DNA of 64,000 bases, taken from Massilia kyonggiensis (lineage in GTDB: Bacteria; Pseudomonadota; Gammaproteobacteria; Burkholderiales; Burkholderiaceae_D). A model generated the notes under the pieces. The model saw only the letters and a program-made list of their open reading frames with translations. It was not told where the DNA came from and did not search any database. Each line of letters starts with the position of its first letter. Position 1 is the first letter of the stretch. This document shows, piece by piece, positions 8,476 through 18,630 of the stretch. Where the stretch lies: NCBI RefSeq assembly GCF_024756235.1, contig NZ_JANUGY010000006.1, forward strand, positions 372,001-436,000, given 5' to 3'. Position numbers and translations under genes: made by a program.

Positions 8476-9480
8476 ATGACTTCCGAAATCGACACCGGCA
8501 CCGCAGCAGCAGAATCCGCAGCAAATGCGTACAACGCGAGCGAAAAGCAGAAAGGCGCAAGCAAGACGTCGCGCATCCCGATCAAGATCGTGCCGCTCGA
8601 GCAACACGAGCGCCTCAAGAAGCCTGACTGGATCCGCGTAAAAGCCGCGAGCCCGTCGTCGCGCTTCTACGAGATCAAGGACATCCTGCGCGCCAACAAC
8701 CTCGTCACCGTGTGTGAAGAAGCCAGCTGCCCGAACATCGGCGAATGCTTCGGCAAGGGCACCGCGACCTTCATGATCATGGGCGACAAGTGCACGCGCC
8801 GCTGCCCGTTCTGCGACGTCGGCCACGGCCGTCCGGACCCGCTGGACGTCAACGAGCCGGCCAACCTGGCGAAAACCATCGCCGACCTGCGCCTGTCGTA
8901 CGTCGTGATCACCTCGGTCGACCGCGACGACCTGCGTGACGGCGGCGCCGGCCACTTCGTCGAGTGCATCCAGAAGACGCGCGCGCTGTCGCCGAACACG
9001 AAGATCGAAGTGCTCGTGCCGGACTTCCGCGGCCGCCTGGAAAAGGCGCTGAACATTTTCGCCGACGGCCTGCCGGACGTGATGAACCACAACCTGGAAA
9101 CCGTGCCGCGCCTGTACAAGGAAGCGCGCCCGGGCGCCGACTACCAGCATTCGCTGGTCCTGCTGCGCGACTTCAAGAAGATGTACCCGAACGCTGTCAC
9201 GAAATCCGGCCTGATGGTCGGCCTGGGCGAGACCGACGAGGAAATCCTGGAAGTCATGCGCGACATGCGCGCGCACGACATCGACATGCTGACCATCGGC
9301 CAGTACCTGGCCCCGTCGAACTCGCACCTGCCGGTGCGCCGCTACGTGCACCCCGACACTTTTAAAATGTTCGAAGAGAAGGCGTACGAGATGGGCTTCG
9401 TGCACGCGGCCGTCGGCGCGATGGTGCGCTCGTCGTATCACGCGGACCAGCAGGCACACGAAGCGGGCGTCGCAGCGTAA
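8476..9480 (+). CDS. lipA: Lipoyl synthase (radical SAM)
   Basis: LipA inserts two sulfur atoms into the octanoyl chain made by LipB, consuming its auxiliary 4Fe-4S cluster. The 334-residue protein shows the auxiliary-cluster cysteines in [12 protein letters not shown] (C80, C85, C91) and the radical-SAM CxxxCxxC in CTRRCPFC (C106, C110, C113). The C-terminal RSSYHAD holds the serine that ligates the auxiliary cluster. N- and C-terminal tails are alanine-rich and unconserved. It is the last gene of ybeD-lipB-lipA, ending in a strong terminator. Confidence 0.98.
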   Translation: MTSEIDTGTAAAESAANAYNASEKQKGASKTSRIPIKIVPLEQHERLKKPDWIRVKAASPSSRFYEIKDILRANNLVTVCEEASCPNIGECFGKGTATFMIMGDKCTRRCPFCDVGHGRPDPLDVNEPANLAKTIADLRLSYVVITSVDRDDLRDGGAGHFVECIQKTRALSPNTKIEVLVPDFRGRLEKALNIFADGLPDVMNHNLETVPRLYKEARPGADYQHSLVLLRDFKKMYPNAVTKSGLMVGLGETDEEILEVMRDMRAHDIDMLTIGQYLAPSNSHLPVRRYVHPDTFKMFEEKAYEMGFVHAAVGAMVRSSYHADQQAHEAGVAA

Positions 9481-9493
9481 TTTTCGGCAATGC

Positions 9494-9530
9494 AAAAAAG
9501 CGGTGGACGGCTTCCGTCCACCGCTTTTTT
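9494..9530. terminator. Bidirectional rho-independent terminator after lipA
   Basis: Six A, an 11-bp perfect stem (GCGGTGGACGG with CCGTCCACCGC), a CTT loop and six T make a fully symmetric 37-bp structure. It lies 13 bp beyond lipA and closes the lip operon; it could also stop transcription from the other strand. Confidence 0.93.
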
Positions 9531-9553
9531 CATGCCCGCGTTATATTGGACAC

Positions 9554-11542
9554 ATGAGCGAACAGCATCCCCGTTTTTCTCCCGCCACCGACGACACCCA
9601 GGACGACGACGCATTCCTCGAGCGCGAGCTCGGGCTGCATGCGCGCGGCGTCGAGCTGGTCCGCATGGAAGGCCGGGTCTTCCTGCGCTTTGCCGGCGCC
9701 GTGCGCGTGGACGGCCTGCACGTCGAGTACCGCCTCGTGCCGTCGCGCGGCGTGCTGGCCAAGCCGAGCAAATGGCGCAAGATGGACCTGCTGGCCCGGC
9801 GCGAGCTCGTCGAGGAGCGGGCCACGCGCGACGCCGTCGACGACCTGAACCAGGAGGTCGAGGAATTCGTGCGCGAGATCGCCGACCAGGCCGACGAGTT
9901 CGGCTTCGACCCGATGCTGTTCCTGCACGTGCTGGAAGAGCTGGAGACGTCCGAGCCGGCCGAGTTCGTGTTCGACCGCATCCGCCAGCGCCTGCTGCAC
10001 GCCGGCGAGCGCGAGCAGGAAGAGCGCCACGCCGCGCGCACCAAGGAAAGCATCAACCTGGCCGAGTATCCGGCATCGTTCGAAGTGGCGAGCAAGATGG
10101 CGCGCCGCTTCATCGCGCTGCTGGGCCCCACCAACTCCGGCAAGACGCACCGCGCGATGGAGCACCTGGCCCAGGCCGACAGCGGCGTCTACCTCGCGCC
10201 GCTGCGCCTGCTGGCGCTGGAAAACTACGAGCGCCTGCAGAACGCGGTAAATGCGGATGGCGAGCCCATCAAGGTCAGCCTGGTCACGGGCGAGGAACGC
10301 CGCCTGGCCGAAGGCGCGACGCACGTCGCCAGCACCGTCGAGATGCTGGACACGAAGACGCCCGTGCAGGTCGCCGTCATCGACGAGATCCAGATGCTGG
10401 CCGACCGCGACCGCGGCGCCGCCTGGACCGCCGCCGTGTGCGGCGCCCCGGCGTCGACCGTGTACCTCGTCGGCGCACCGGAAGCGCGGCGCGCGATCGA
10501 GGCGCTGGCCGAGCGCCTGGAATGTCCGCTCGAAGTGCACGTGCTGAAACGCAAGGCACCGCTGTCGATGGAGCCCAGCGCCGTGCGCAAGCTGCGGAAC
10601 CTGAAGCGGGGCGACGCCGTCATCGCGTTCTCGCGGCGCGAGGTGCTGATGTGGCGCGACATGATCACGGAGATGGGGCTATCGGTGGCCACCGTCTACG
10701 GCAACTTATCTCCGGAAGTGCGGCGCGCGCAGGCCGAGCGCTTCCGCGAAGGGCAGGCCGATATCGTCGTCGGCACGGATGCCCTCGCGATGGGCTTGAA
10801 CATGCCGATCCAGCGCATCGTGATGACGACGGCCGTCAAGTACAACGGTGTCGAGGAAGAAGAGATTTCCGCCGCGCTCGCCAAGCAGATCGCCGGCCGC
10901 GCGGGCCGCTACGGCGTCCACGAGGAAGGTTTCGTGGCCGGCTATGACGACGACACGCACGAGGTCATGCGCTCGTTAATGAAGGAAAAGATCCCACCGG
11001 TGCCAGCCAGCGGTTTTGCGGTCGCCCCGTCGCTGGAGCAATTGCACCGCATCTCGTCGGTGACGGGCGAGACATCGCTGGTGAAATTGCTGAAACGCTT
11101 CGTGCACAACATTGACGTACCCGACGGCTTTTTCTACCCGCGCATCACGGAAGAACAGAACGAGCGCGCGGAGTGGCTCGATACGCTGGACCTGAGCGTG
11201 GCGGAGAAGTTCACGATGTCGCTCGTGCCCATTTCGACCAGGGTGCCGACGCTCGAAAGCGCGTGGTCGCACTGGGCGCAATCGCTCGCGAAACGCAAGG
11301 TGTGCAAGCTCCAGCCCCATCCACAGGAACTGTTCTGGCAAAACCTGCAGGAAGTCGAGGACACGTGCCGCATGTACTCGGCCTATGCCTGGCTCGGCTA
11401 CCGCATGCCGGAATTCTTCCCCAGCATCGAGGAAGCGCAAACCCTGGCGCGCGAAGCGTCCGAGCGCGTCGATGCGCTGCTGCAGCAGCAGAATGCGGCG
11501 ACGCGCAAGCGGCAGGCCAGGAAGGAGCGGGGACGCTGGTAA
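9554..11542 (+). CDS. SUV3-like ATP-dependent RNA helicase
   Basis: A 662-residue superfamily 2 helicase resembling the mitochondrial degradosome helicase SUV3. The Walker A GPTNSGKTHRAMEHL (about 190-204) has the SUV3-type TNSGKT. The Walker B is DEIQ (VAVIDEIQMLADRDRGAAW, about 273-291), and motif VI is QIAGRAGRYG (about 445). An acidic N-terminus and a coiled-coil-like Glu/Arg segment (about 85-175) precede the helicase core; the C-terminus carries the SUV3 C-terminal region. The likely role is unwinding RNA for decay, but no exonuclease gene is nearby. The start at 9554 follows the lip terminator; the longer in-frame extension would begin inside that terminator. Confidence 0.88.
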   Translation: MSEQHPRFSPATDDTQDDDAFLERELGLHARGVELVRMEGRVFLRFAGAVRVDGLHVEYRLVPSRGVLAKPSKWRKMDLLARRELVEERATRDAVDDLNQEVEEFVREIADQADEFGFDPMLFLHVLEELETSEPAEFVFDRIRQRLLHAGEREQEERHAARTKESINLAEYPASFEVASKMARRFIALLGPTNSGKTHRAMEHLAQADSGVYLAPLRLLALENYERLQNAVNADGEPIKVSLVTGEERRLAEGATHVASTVEMLDTKTPVQVAVIDEIQMLADRDRGAAWTAAVCGAPASTVYLVGAPEARRAIEALAERLECPLEVHVLKRKAPLSMEPSAVRKLRNLKRGDAVIAFSRREVLMWRDMITEMGLSVATVYGNLSPEVRRAQAERFREGQADIVVGTDALAMGLNMPIQRIVMTTAVKYNGVEEEEISAALAKQIAGRAGRYGVHEEGFVAGYDDDTHEVMRSLMKEKIPPVPASGFAVAPSLEQLHRISSVTGETSLVKLLKRFVHNIDVPDGFFYPRITEEQNERAEWLDTLDLSVAEKFTMSLVPISTRVPTLESAWSHWAQSLAKRKVCKLQPHPQELFWQNLQEVEDTCRMYSAYAWLGYRMPEFFPSIEEAQTLAREASERVDALLQQQNAATRKRQARKERGRW

Positions 11543-11552
11543 GCAGCCCGCT

Positions 11553-11759
11553 TCACGGCAGCTGACGGGCCCGCCCGACGGCTTCCAGCCATTCTTCCCA
11601 CAGGGCCGGATCGCTCGTCCGGCCGTCTTCATCCAGCCGGTAGCCGGCCAGCAGGTCGGCGAGGTCACTCGATTCCGTCAGGTCGACTTCACGTTCGAGG
11701 AAGGCGAGCATGGCCCGGTACGCCTGCTCGACCGTCAATGTCTGGTTACCCACATCCAT
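11553..11759 (-). CDS. Small acidic conserved hypothetical protein
   Basis: A 68-residue acidic soluble protein, not recognised by family. It is mostly helical by composition (VEQAYRAMLAFLEREVDL, DPALWEEWLEAVGRARQL). GGAGG lies 5 nt before the ATG, which is good evidence that it is translated. It lies 36 bp downstream of a lipoprotein gene on the same strand and is probably the last gene of that transcript. Its end nearly meets the convergent helicase gene (10 bp gap). Confidence 0.7.
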   Translation of the reverse strand: MDVGNQTLTVEQAYRAMLAFLEREVDLTESSDLADLLAGYRLDEDGRTSDPALWEEWLEAVGRARQLP

Positions 11760-11795
11760 GATGGCCTCCGTGTCGATGACGCCAGCTTACGCCGT

Positions 11796-12437
11796 TCATG
11801 GCAGGCAGTGCGCGGCAATGCCGGAGCCGCCGGAGCCGCCGGGGCCGGCGAAGGCGATGTCGGCAGGCGGGTAGCCATTGCCCAGTGCCAGCGTCCGGCC
11901 CCCTTCGTAGCGGAGTCTCAACTGGTCGCCGGAATAGTCGGACAGCGCGCGCGGGACGTAGATGGCGAAGCGGTAATCCAGACCCGCGTAATAGCCATGC
12001 CGGAAGACCTGGCTGGCCGGGCCGCGCTGGAGTTCGGCCGCGATCGCATCGGCGAGGGTTTGCGTGTCGAAGCGGCTGTTGATGTCGGCCGTGTCTTCCA
12101 GCCGCAGTGTGTAGGGCCGCAGCGGCCCGTAGCGCTGGTCGCCGTATTGCACGCGGAGACGGTCGGCGTCGAAATAAAAGCTCGGGATGTTGGCGCCCGT
12201 GACGTCCAGGTCGCACAGCAGGAACACGGCCCAGAACCCGTGCGAGTCCAGCGGCAGTACCGTGTGGACAGGGGCGCGGTTCGGCAGCGCGACGGGGTTC
12301 GTAAAATCGATCCGGTGGACGTTGGCAACGTGCTGGTAATGCAACACCACCGTGTTGCGCAGACCCGTGTCGACGCTGCTGCAGCCTGCCGCTGTCAGCA
12401 GGCCCGCAATGAGCGTGTACTTGATCAGCTTGCGCAT
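11796..12437 (-). CDS. Putative lipoprotein of unknown function
   Basis: A 213-residue predicted lipoprotein: MRKLIKYTLIAGLLTAAGCS has a basic start, a hydrophobic core and the lipobox TAAGC with the lipidated cysteine at residue 19. The mature part has no motif I recognise; the C-terminus is glycine-rich (GPGGSGGSG) with a lone cysteine near the end. AAAGGAG 6-7 nt upstream fixes the start at 12437, not the earlier ATGs. It lies downstream of the TlpA-like gene by 80 bp in the same orientation. Confidence 0.72.
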   Translation of the reverse strand: MRKLIKYTLIAGLLTAAGCSSVDTGLRNTVVLHYQHVANVHRIDFTNPVALPNRAPVHTVLPLDSHGFWAVFLLCDLDVTGANIPSFYFDADRLRVQYGDQRYGPLRPYTLRLEDTADINSRFDTQTLADAIAAELQRGPASQVFRHGYYAGLDYRFAIYVPRALSDYSGDQLRLRYEGGRTLALGNGYPPADIAFAGPGGSGGSGIAAHCLP

Positions 12438-12517
12438 CGCCCTCTCCTTTGCCGGCATCAAGCTTGTGCCGAACCAGACCTCAGCGTTTGCGGGAGGTCA
12501 GCGGTGTGCGGGAACTG

Positions 12518-13030
12518 TTATGACTTCAGCGATTTCTGCAGCAGCGCGTGCAGCGATGCAAAATCCGGCTCGCCCAGGTAGCGCTTGAGGATCTTGCCAT
12601 CCTTGCCGATGACAAAGGTGGTCGGCGTCATGCTGACGTCGCCGAACTGCTTCGCCAGGTCGCCGCCCGAATCGAGTGCCACTTTAAAAGGCAGCTTGCG
12701 CGTCTCGGCGTAGTTCAAGACATAGTTCGGCGGATCGTAGCTCATCGCCACGGCGACGAATTCCAGGCCGTCCTGCTTGAACTTGTTGTACGTCTCGACC
12801 ATCTGCGGCATTTCTTTCACGCAGGTGGCGCACGACGTCGCCCAGAAATTGACCATCACGACCTTGCCTCGCAAGTCCTGCGAGCTGATCTTCTGGCCGG
12901 CGATGGTGATGAACGTGACGTCGGGCGCCTGCTGCTGCTGGCTGAACGTGGCGAAACCGATGCCGGCGATCGCCAGCACGGCCGCGCCGATGGCGGCCGG
13001 CTTGATCCAGGCGCGATGTGAAGTGGTCAT
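12518..13030 (-). CDS. TlpA/ResA-type membrane-anchored thioredoxin
   Basis: A 170-residue thiol-disulfide oxidoreductase tethered by an N-terminal transmembrane segment (about 9-30) with the thioredoxin domain in the periplasm. The active site is WATSCATC (C67 and C70), in the conserved VVMVNFWATSC context. The cis-proline loop appears as MTPTTFVIG near residue 136. Such proteins reduce cytochrome c apoproteins or other periplasmic disulfides; the target here is unknown. AAGGAG lies 6-7 nt upstream. It follows dolP by 28 bp and is likely cotranscribed with it. Confidence 0.92.
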   Translation of the reverse strand: MTTSHRAWIKPAAIGAAVLAIAGIGFATFSQQQQAPDVTFITIAGQKISSQDLRGKVVMVNFWATSCATCVKEMPQMVETYNKFKQDGLEFVAVAMSYDPPNYVLNYAETRKLPFKVALDSGGDLAKQFGDVSMTPTTFVIGKDGKILKRYLGEPDFASLHALLQKSLKS

Positions 13031-13058
13031 GGCGTCTCCTTCCGGATAACCCGATGTG

Positions 13059-14310
<1,252 letters not shown>

Positions 14311-14357
14311 TTATAGTGCAGTGGCAATGCCGGGCGATCAAGGCCAGCAAAAAATGC

Positions 14358-14717
14358 TTACACTTCAATCGCGTTCCTTATCCATTCGACATGGTTGCCG
14401 TCGATGGCGATCACGTCGATGCGGCACGGCGGCAGGCGATCGAAACGTTGTAAATAAAACTGCGCGGCGCGGATGATGCGGCGGATTTTCGCCGGGCTGA
14501 TGCTCTCCGCCGCGCTGACCGGGGCCCCGGCCGCGCGCTGGCGCACTTCGACGAACACGAGCGTGGCGCCGTCGCGCAGGATCAGGTCGATTTCTCCCAG
14601 CTTGCACTGGAAATTCGCTTCCACCAGCACGAGACCACGGCGTTCGAGCCAGGACAGGGCCGCGTCTTCCCAAGCGCGTCCCTGCTCCTGCTTGCGCGAC
14701 AGCCGGGTTGGCCACAT
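14358..14717 (-). CDS. yraN: YraN/UPF0102 family endonuclease-fold protein
   Basis: A 119-residue protein of the YraN (UPF0102) family, a restriction-endonuclease-like fold of uncertain function. It shows QEQGRAWEDAALSWLERRG, then the core CKLGEIDLILRDG and VFVEVRQR, where the E...D...ExR pattern is the nuclease-like motif. The ATG at 14717 lies 1 bp before the lpoA stop and matches the family start; longer extensions overlap lpoA. It sits between lpoA and diaA, as in E. coli. Confidence 0.92.
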   Translation of the reverse strand: MWPTRLSRKQEQGRAWEDAALSWLERRGLVLVEANFQCKLGEIDLILRDGATLVFVEVRQRAAGAPVSAAESISPAKIRRIIRAAQFYLQRFDRLPPCRIDVIAIDGNHVEWIRNAIEV

Positions 14718-14718
14718 G

Positions 14719-15948
14719 TCAGCGGCCCTTGTCGACGGGCTCGAACGCGCCGCCGCGGACGACGACGGCCGCTTCCGCTCGCTGCAGCTGCAACTGGCCG
14801 CCGGGACCACGCACCACCTCGAGCCGGCCCGTGACGCCATCCATGCCGAACGGCGCGCCATCCCGCAGCGCCAGTTCGCGCGCGACGCGGAAGGCGTCGA
14901 TGCCGAGGGCATATAAACGGTCCATGTCGAGCGGCTGTTCCGTATCCAGCGGGCGCGGGTAGACCATCACGGCCGGGTGGTCGGGCAGCACGATCCACGG
15001 CAGGTCGAGAATGCGCATGCCGTCGAGGCCAGGTGGGTCCGGCGCCGCCGACCGCCCCGGATTCGCCGGTCCGCCGCCGTAGCACGGGATCGTGGCGCCG
15101 ATCAGCGCGCGCACGGGACGCAGCGCCGCGCTGTCGAGTGCGGCGAACAGCAGGTCGGGCGAGTCGATCTCCAGATTCTGCTTCAGTTCCTCGATGGCCG
15201 CCTTGCCGCCTTCGCCGGACGGTACCGCGAAGCGCTGGTTCGTATGACCCAGCTGGGTCCAGCGCGCCTCGAACGCGCCGGCCGCCCGCTGCGCCCAGGC
15301 CGCGCCGCCCGTGAGAATCAGGGCGCGGCCGTGCGGATGCTCGCGCGCGGCCCACTCCGCCACCTGGCGCGCCTCGTCCTCGATCGACAGTCCGACCACG
15401 AGCATTCCGCGCGGTACCGTCGCGCGGCCTTCCGGCACGCTCAGCACGACGGTCGGCCGCGTGACCGCATCGCTGTCGGCCAGCGCCGCGACGGCGGAAC
15501 GCGCGAGCGGGCCGACGACGATGTCGCTGGCGGCCGCGGCGCGCGCGTACGCGTCGAGCACGTCGCGCGGCGCGTCGCCCGTCGACACGACCTCGGCCTT
15601 GAAGCCGGTGCCGTCCCGCTCCATGCTCGCCATGAAGCCGGCGCGCACGGCCTCGGCGGCTGTCGCCAGCGTGCCTGATCGCATCGGCAACAGCAGGGCG
15701 ATGCGGATGGGGGCGGCAGACGGTGGGGGCGGCGGAGCGGGTTCGTTCGGTGGCGGTCGGGTGGGACGCGGCTGGATGGCGGGATCCAGCATGGCGAGAA
15801 GGGGCGCGTGCGCACTTGTGTTAGTGTCCACGGACGCGCACAATCGCTGCGGCCCGGCACATGGCGTGCCGGCCAGGGCATGGCCGCATACGCTCATCGT
15901 AATGAGCAGCCAGGCCAGCCGGGCGCACAGTGCCTCGAGAATCTTCAT
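14719..15948 (-). CDS. lpoA: LpoA-type penicillin-binding protein activator
   Basis: A 409-residue periplasmic protein with a type-I periplasmic-binding fold, corresponding to the C-terminal half of E. coli LpoA, the outer-membrane activator of PBP1a. A signal peptide (MKILEALCARLAWLLITMSV) is followed by a proline-rich linker (about 60-80) and the binding domain (PIRIALLLPMRSGTLATAA, GDAPRDVLDAYARAAA, DIVVGPLARSAVAAL). It lacks the N-terminal TPR half seen in gammaproteobacteria and has no clear lipobox, so it may be soluble. The start at 15948 has GGGG upstream. Transcription diverges from rsmI with only 13 bp between starts. Confidence 0.82.
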   Translation of the reverse strand: MKILEALCARLAWLLITMSVCGHALAGTPCAGPQRLCASVDTNTSAHAPLLAMLDPAIQPRPTRPPPNEPAPPPPPSAAPIRIALLLPMRSGTLATAAEAVRAGFMASMERDGTGFKAEVVSTGDAPRDVLDAYARAAAASDIVVGPLARSAVAALADSDAVTRPTVVLSVPEGRATVPRGMLVVGLSIEDEARQVAEWAAREHPHGRALILTGGAAWAQRAAGAFEARWTQLGHTNQRFAVPSGEGGKAAIEELKQNLEIDSPDLLFAALDSAALRPVRALIGATIPCYGGGPANPGRSAAPDPPGLDGMRILDLPWIVLPDHPAVMVYPRPLDTEQPLDMDRLYALGIDAFRVARELALRDGAPFGMDGVTGRLEVVRGPGGQLQLQRAEAAVVVRGGAFEPVDKGR

Positions 15949-15961
15949 CCGTATCCCCAAC

Positions 15962-16870
15962 ATGACAGAAACCCAGTCCAGCCAGATCGCCCAACTGCCC
16001 GTCATGGGCGAGGCCGCCCAGCAGTCCTATCCTACCGCAACGCTTTACGTGGTGGCCACACCCATCGGCAACGTCACCGACATCACCCTTCGGGCGCTGC
16101 ACGTGCTGCTGCTGGCCGACGTCGTCGCCTGCGAGGACACGCGCAAGACCGGCGCCTTGCTCACCCGCTTCGGCCTGAACAAACAGATGATCGCAGCGCA
16201 CCAGCACAACGAACGCGAGGTCGCCGAGAAAATCGCCACGCGCCTGCGCGCGGGCGAGCGCGTGGCGCTCGTATCGGATGCGGGCACGCCGGCCGTGTCC
16301 GACCCGGGCGCGCGCATCGTCGACGCCGTGCGCGATGCCGGCCTGCACGTCGTGCCCGTGCCCGGCTCGTCGGCCGCCATCGCGGCGCTGTCGGCGAGTG
16401 GGCTCGTGAACGACCGCTTCTATTTTGTCGGCTTCCTGCCCGCGAAGACGAAGCAGCGCGAAGCGGAACTGGCCACGCTCAAGGCCGTGCCGGCGACGCT
16501 CGTGTTCTATGAGGCACCGCATCGCATCACGGACTGTGTGGAATCTCTCGTCGCCGCGTTCGAACCGACGCGCCAGGTGGTCTTTGCGCGCGAGCTGACG
16601 AAATTGTTCGAGGAAATCCACCGGTGCCCGCTTGCCGACGCGCTCGCGTGGGTGAAGGCCGATGCCAACCGCGAGCGCGGCGAATTCGTCGTGCTGGTCG
16701 AGGGCGCGCAGGTGGCGGACGATGAAGGCGACGTCGAAGCGGAGCGCGTGCTGCGCATCCTGCTGGAGGAGTGTTCCGTGAAACAGGCGGCCGCGCTGGC
16801 GGCCCAGATCACCGGGAAGAAGAAGAACGCGCTGTACGAGCGGGCGCTGCAGATCAAGGGCGGCGAGTAG
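15962..16870 (+). CDS. rsmI: 16S rRNA (cytidine-1402-2'-O)-methyltransferase
   Basis: RsmI 2'-O-methylates C1402 in the 16S rRNA decoding centre using SAM. The 302-residue protein has LYVVATPIGNVTDITLRAL (about 28-46), ACEDTRKTGALLTRFG, VALVSDAGTPAVSDPG and VPGSSAAIAALSASGL, all of the tetrapyrrole-methylase superfamily as found in RsmI. An extra 25-residue N-terminal stretch precedes the conserved part; an internal ATG at 16004 is an alternative start. It is the divergent partner of the lpoA block, as yraL is in E. coli. Confidence 0.96.
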   Translation: MTETQSSQIAQLPVMGEAAQQSYPTATLYVVATPIGNVTDITLRALHVLLLADVVACEDTRKTGALLTRFGLNKQMIAAHQHNEREVAEKIATRLRAGERVALVSDAGTPAVSDPGARIVDAVRDAGLHVVPVPGSSAAIAALSASGLVNDRFYFVGFLPAKTKQREAELATLKAVPATLVFYEAPHRITDCVESLVAAFEPTRQVVFARELTKLFEEIHRCPLADALAWVKADANRERGEFVVLVEGAQVADDEGDVEAERVLRILLEECSVKQAAALAAQITGKKKNALYERALQIKGGE

Positions 16871-16876
16871 GCGCCG

Positions 16877-17455
16877 TTACCACTTGCAGCCGCTGTCCTT
16901 CTTGTCCATCGCCAGGAAGATCGGCGCGAGCAAGCCACCGGGCACGCCATCCTTGCAATCCGGCCGCTTGGCCTGCTTGATCGCCCGTTCGAACTTGCTT
17001 TCCGTTTGCAGTTGCGGTTTCGGCAAGCGTTCGAGCGCGGTGCCCACCTTGTCCGGATCGGGTTCGTTGGCCAGCTTCGTCGCCATGCCGCGCGCCATGC
17101 TGCGGGCGGCGTCGACGTCGAAATGCCGCGTCGTCGTCGCGGGTTCCGGTGGCGGCGCGGGCGTGTCCGGTGCCGGTTTCACGGCATAGGTTTCTTCGGT
17201 CGACTGGCGTTTTTCCACGGGCACGGCGATCACGGGACGGGTTTTCCTTGCGGGCGGCTGCGCGCGCGGGATCGGTTTCGGCGGCTCCTCGGCCGGTTTC
17301 ACCTGCACGGGCGGTGGCGGCGGCGCGGCCTGTAAACGGATCGTGAGCCGTTCCGGCGGCGCGGCGGGCAACGTCGTTGTGGGCTGGCGATAGAACGCGA
17401 GCAGCAGCGCGTGCGCGAGCACCGACAGCGCAATGCCGGCCACAATGCGGTTCAT
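16877..17455 (-). CDS. Proline-rich membrane-anchored protein, TonB-like N-terminal half
   Basis: A 192-residue protein with one N-terminal transmembrane segment (MNRIVAGIALSVLAHALLLA). A Pro/Lys-rich periplasmic linker (about 40-120) follows, with PPPPPVQVKPAEEPPKPIP. This resembles TonB in its first half, but the TonB C-terminal domain is missing; the end is a short helical piece with two cysteines (RPDCKDG and DSGCKW). It is therefore not an obvious energy transducer. It ends 6 bp from the convergent rsmI gene. Function not recognised; the start is chosen at the membrane anchor. Confidence 0.65.
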   Translation of the reverse strand: MNRIVAGIALSVLAHALLLAFYRQPTTTLPAAPPERLTIRLQAAPPPPPVQVKPAEEPPKPIPRAQPPARKTRPVIAVPVEKRQSTEETYAVKPAPDTPAPPPEPATTTRHFDVDAARSMARGMATKLANEPDPDKVGTALERLPKPQLQTESKFERAIKQAKRPDCKDGVPGGLLAPIFLAMDKKDSGCKW

Positions 17456-17585
17456 TTGCTTGCGGTCGGGGAGGGCACTGTCGATGTTGTCGATTGCAAA
17501 CGTCACGTCTTCACCTGTGCGAAAACCACGGACCCGCGGGCTTTCCTTGACCGGGACCGTACCCGGAAGGTATGATGGCTGTCTT

Positions 17586-17662
<77 letters not shown>

Positions 17663-17672
17663 GTATAGCAAG

Positions 17673-17700
17673 AGGCCGACGAGAGATCGTCGGCCTTTTT
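17673..17700 (+). terminator. Rho-independent terminator of tRNA-Pro
   Basis: AGGCCGACGA and TCGTCGGCCT form a perfect 10-bp stem with a GAGA tetraloop, followed by TTTT. It begins 11 bp after the tRNA CCA. On the other strand it may help end the liuE transcript. Confidence 0.92.
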
Positions 17701-17706
17701 CATTTG

Positions 17707-18621
17707 TTACAAGGTTCTCTTCGCCAACAATGCATTGCCGGCCCGGCTCGCGCCCTTGCGGCCGAGATGCTGCGAAATGAACGCGCCCGCATCCACGACG
17801 ACATCGAGATCGATGCCCGTCTCGATCCCGAGTCCATTCAGCATGTAGACCACGTCCTCGGTCGCCACATTGCCCGTCGCGCCCTTCGCATACGGGCAGC
17901 CGCCCAGGCCCGACACGGACGAGTGGAAGATCGTCACGCCCAGTTCCAGGCTGGCGTAGATGTTGGCGAGCGCCTGGCCGTAGGTGTCGTGGAAGTGGCC
18001 GGAGATGCGGTCCAGCGCGAAGGCGCGCGCCGCCGTCTCCATCACGGCCTGCGTCTTGCGCGGGGTCGAGACGCCGATGGTGTCGGCGATGTCGATCTCG
18101 TCGCAGCCCAGGTCGCGCATGCGGCCCACGACGTCCGCGACGGCATCCAGCGGCACGTCGCCCTGGTATGGGCAGCCGAACGCGCAGCTGATGCTGCCGC
18201 GCAGGCGCAGGCCGTTGTCCTTCGCGGCCTTCGCCACCGGCTCGAAGCGCGCGATGGATTCCGCGATCGAGCAGTTGATGTTCCGCTGCGAGAACGCTTC
18301 CGACGCGGAACCGAAGATCACGACTTCATCGGCCTTGGCCGCCAGCGCCGCCTCGAAACCCTGCATGTTCGGCGTCAGCGCGGAATACAGCGTGCCGGGG
18401 CGGCGCGTAATGCCGGCCATGACCTCGGCACTGGTCGCCATCTGCGGCACCCATTTCGGCGAGACGAACGACGCCGCCTCGATATTGGCGAAACCGGCGC
18501 GCGACAGGCGGTCGACCAGTTCGATCTTGACCGCGGCGGACACCGCTTCCTTTTCGTTCTGCAGCCCGTCGCGCGGGCCCACTTCGACGATCTTGACGTG
18601 CTTAGGGAGTGAATTGTGCAT
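17707..18621 (-). CDS. liuE: Hydroxymethylglutaryl-CoA lyase
   Basis: A 304-residue TIM-barrel enzyme that splits HMG-CoA into acetoacetate and acetyl-CoA, the last step of leucine degradation. VEVGPRDGLQNE (13-24) opens the barrel with the catalytic Arg-Asp. GHFHDTYGQA carries the metal-binding histidines. GLGGCPYAKGATGN (about 258-271) holds the catalytic cysteine loop. Length and motifs are typical of bacterial MvaB/LiuE. It follows ghrA by 9 bp and ends the minus-strand leucine/biotin block. Confidence 0.95.
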   Translation of the reverse strand: MHNSLPKHVKIVEVGPRDGLQNEKEAVSAAVKIELVDRLSRAGFANIEAASFVSPKWVPQMATSAEVMAGITRRPGTLYSALTPNMQGFEAALAAKADEVVIFGSASEAFSQRNINCSIAESIARFEPVAKAAKDNGLRLRGSISCAFGCPYQGDVPLDAVADVVGRMRDLGCDEIDIADTIGVSTPRKTQAVMETAARAFALDRISGHFHDTYGQALANIYASLELGVTIFHSSVSGLGGCPYAKGATGNVATEDVVYMLNGLGIETGIDLDVVVDAGAFISQHLGRKGASRAGNALLAKRTL

Positions 18622-18630
18622 GGTGGTTTC

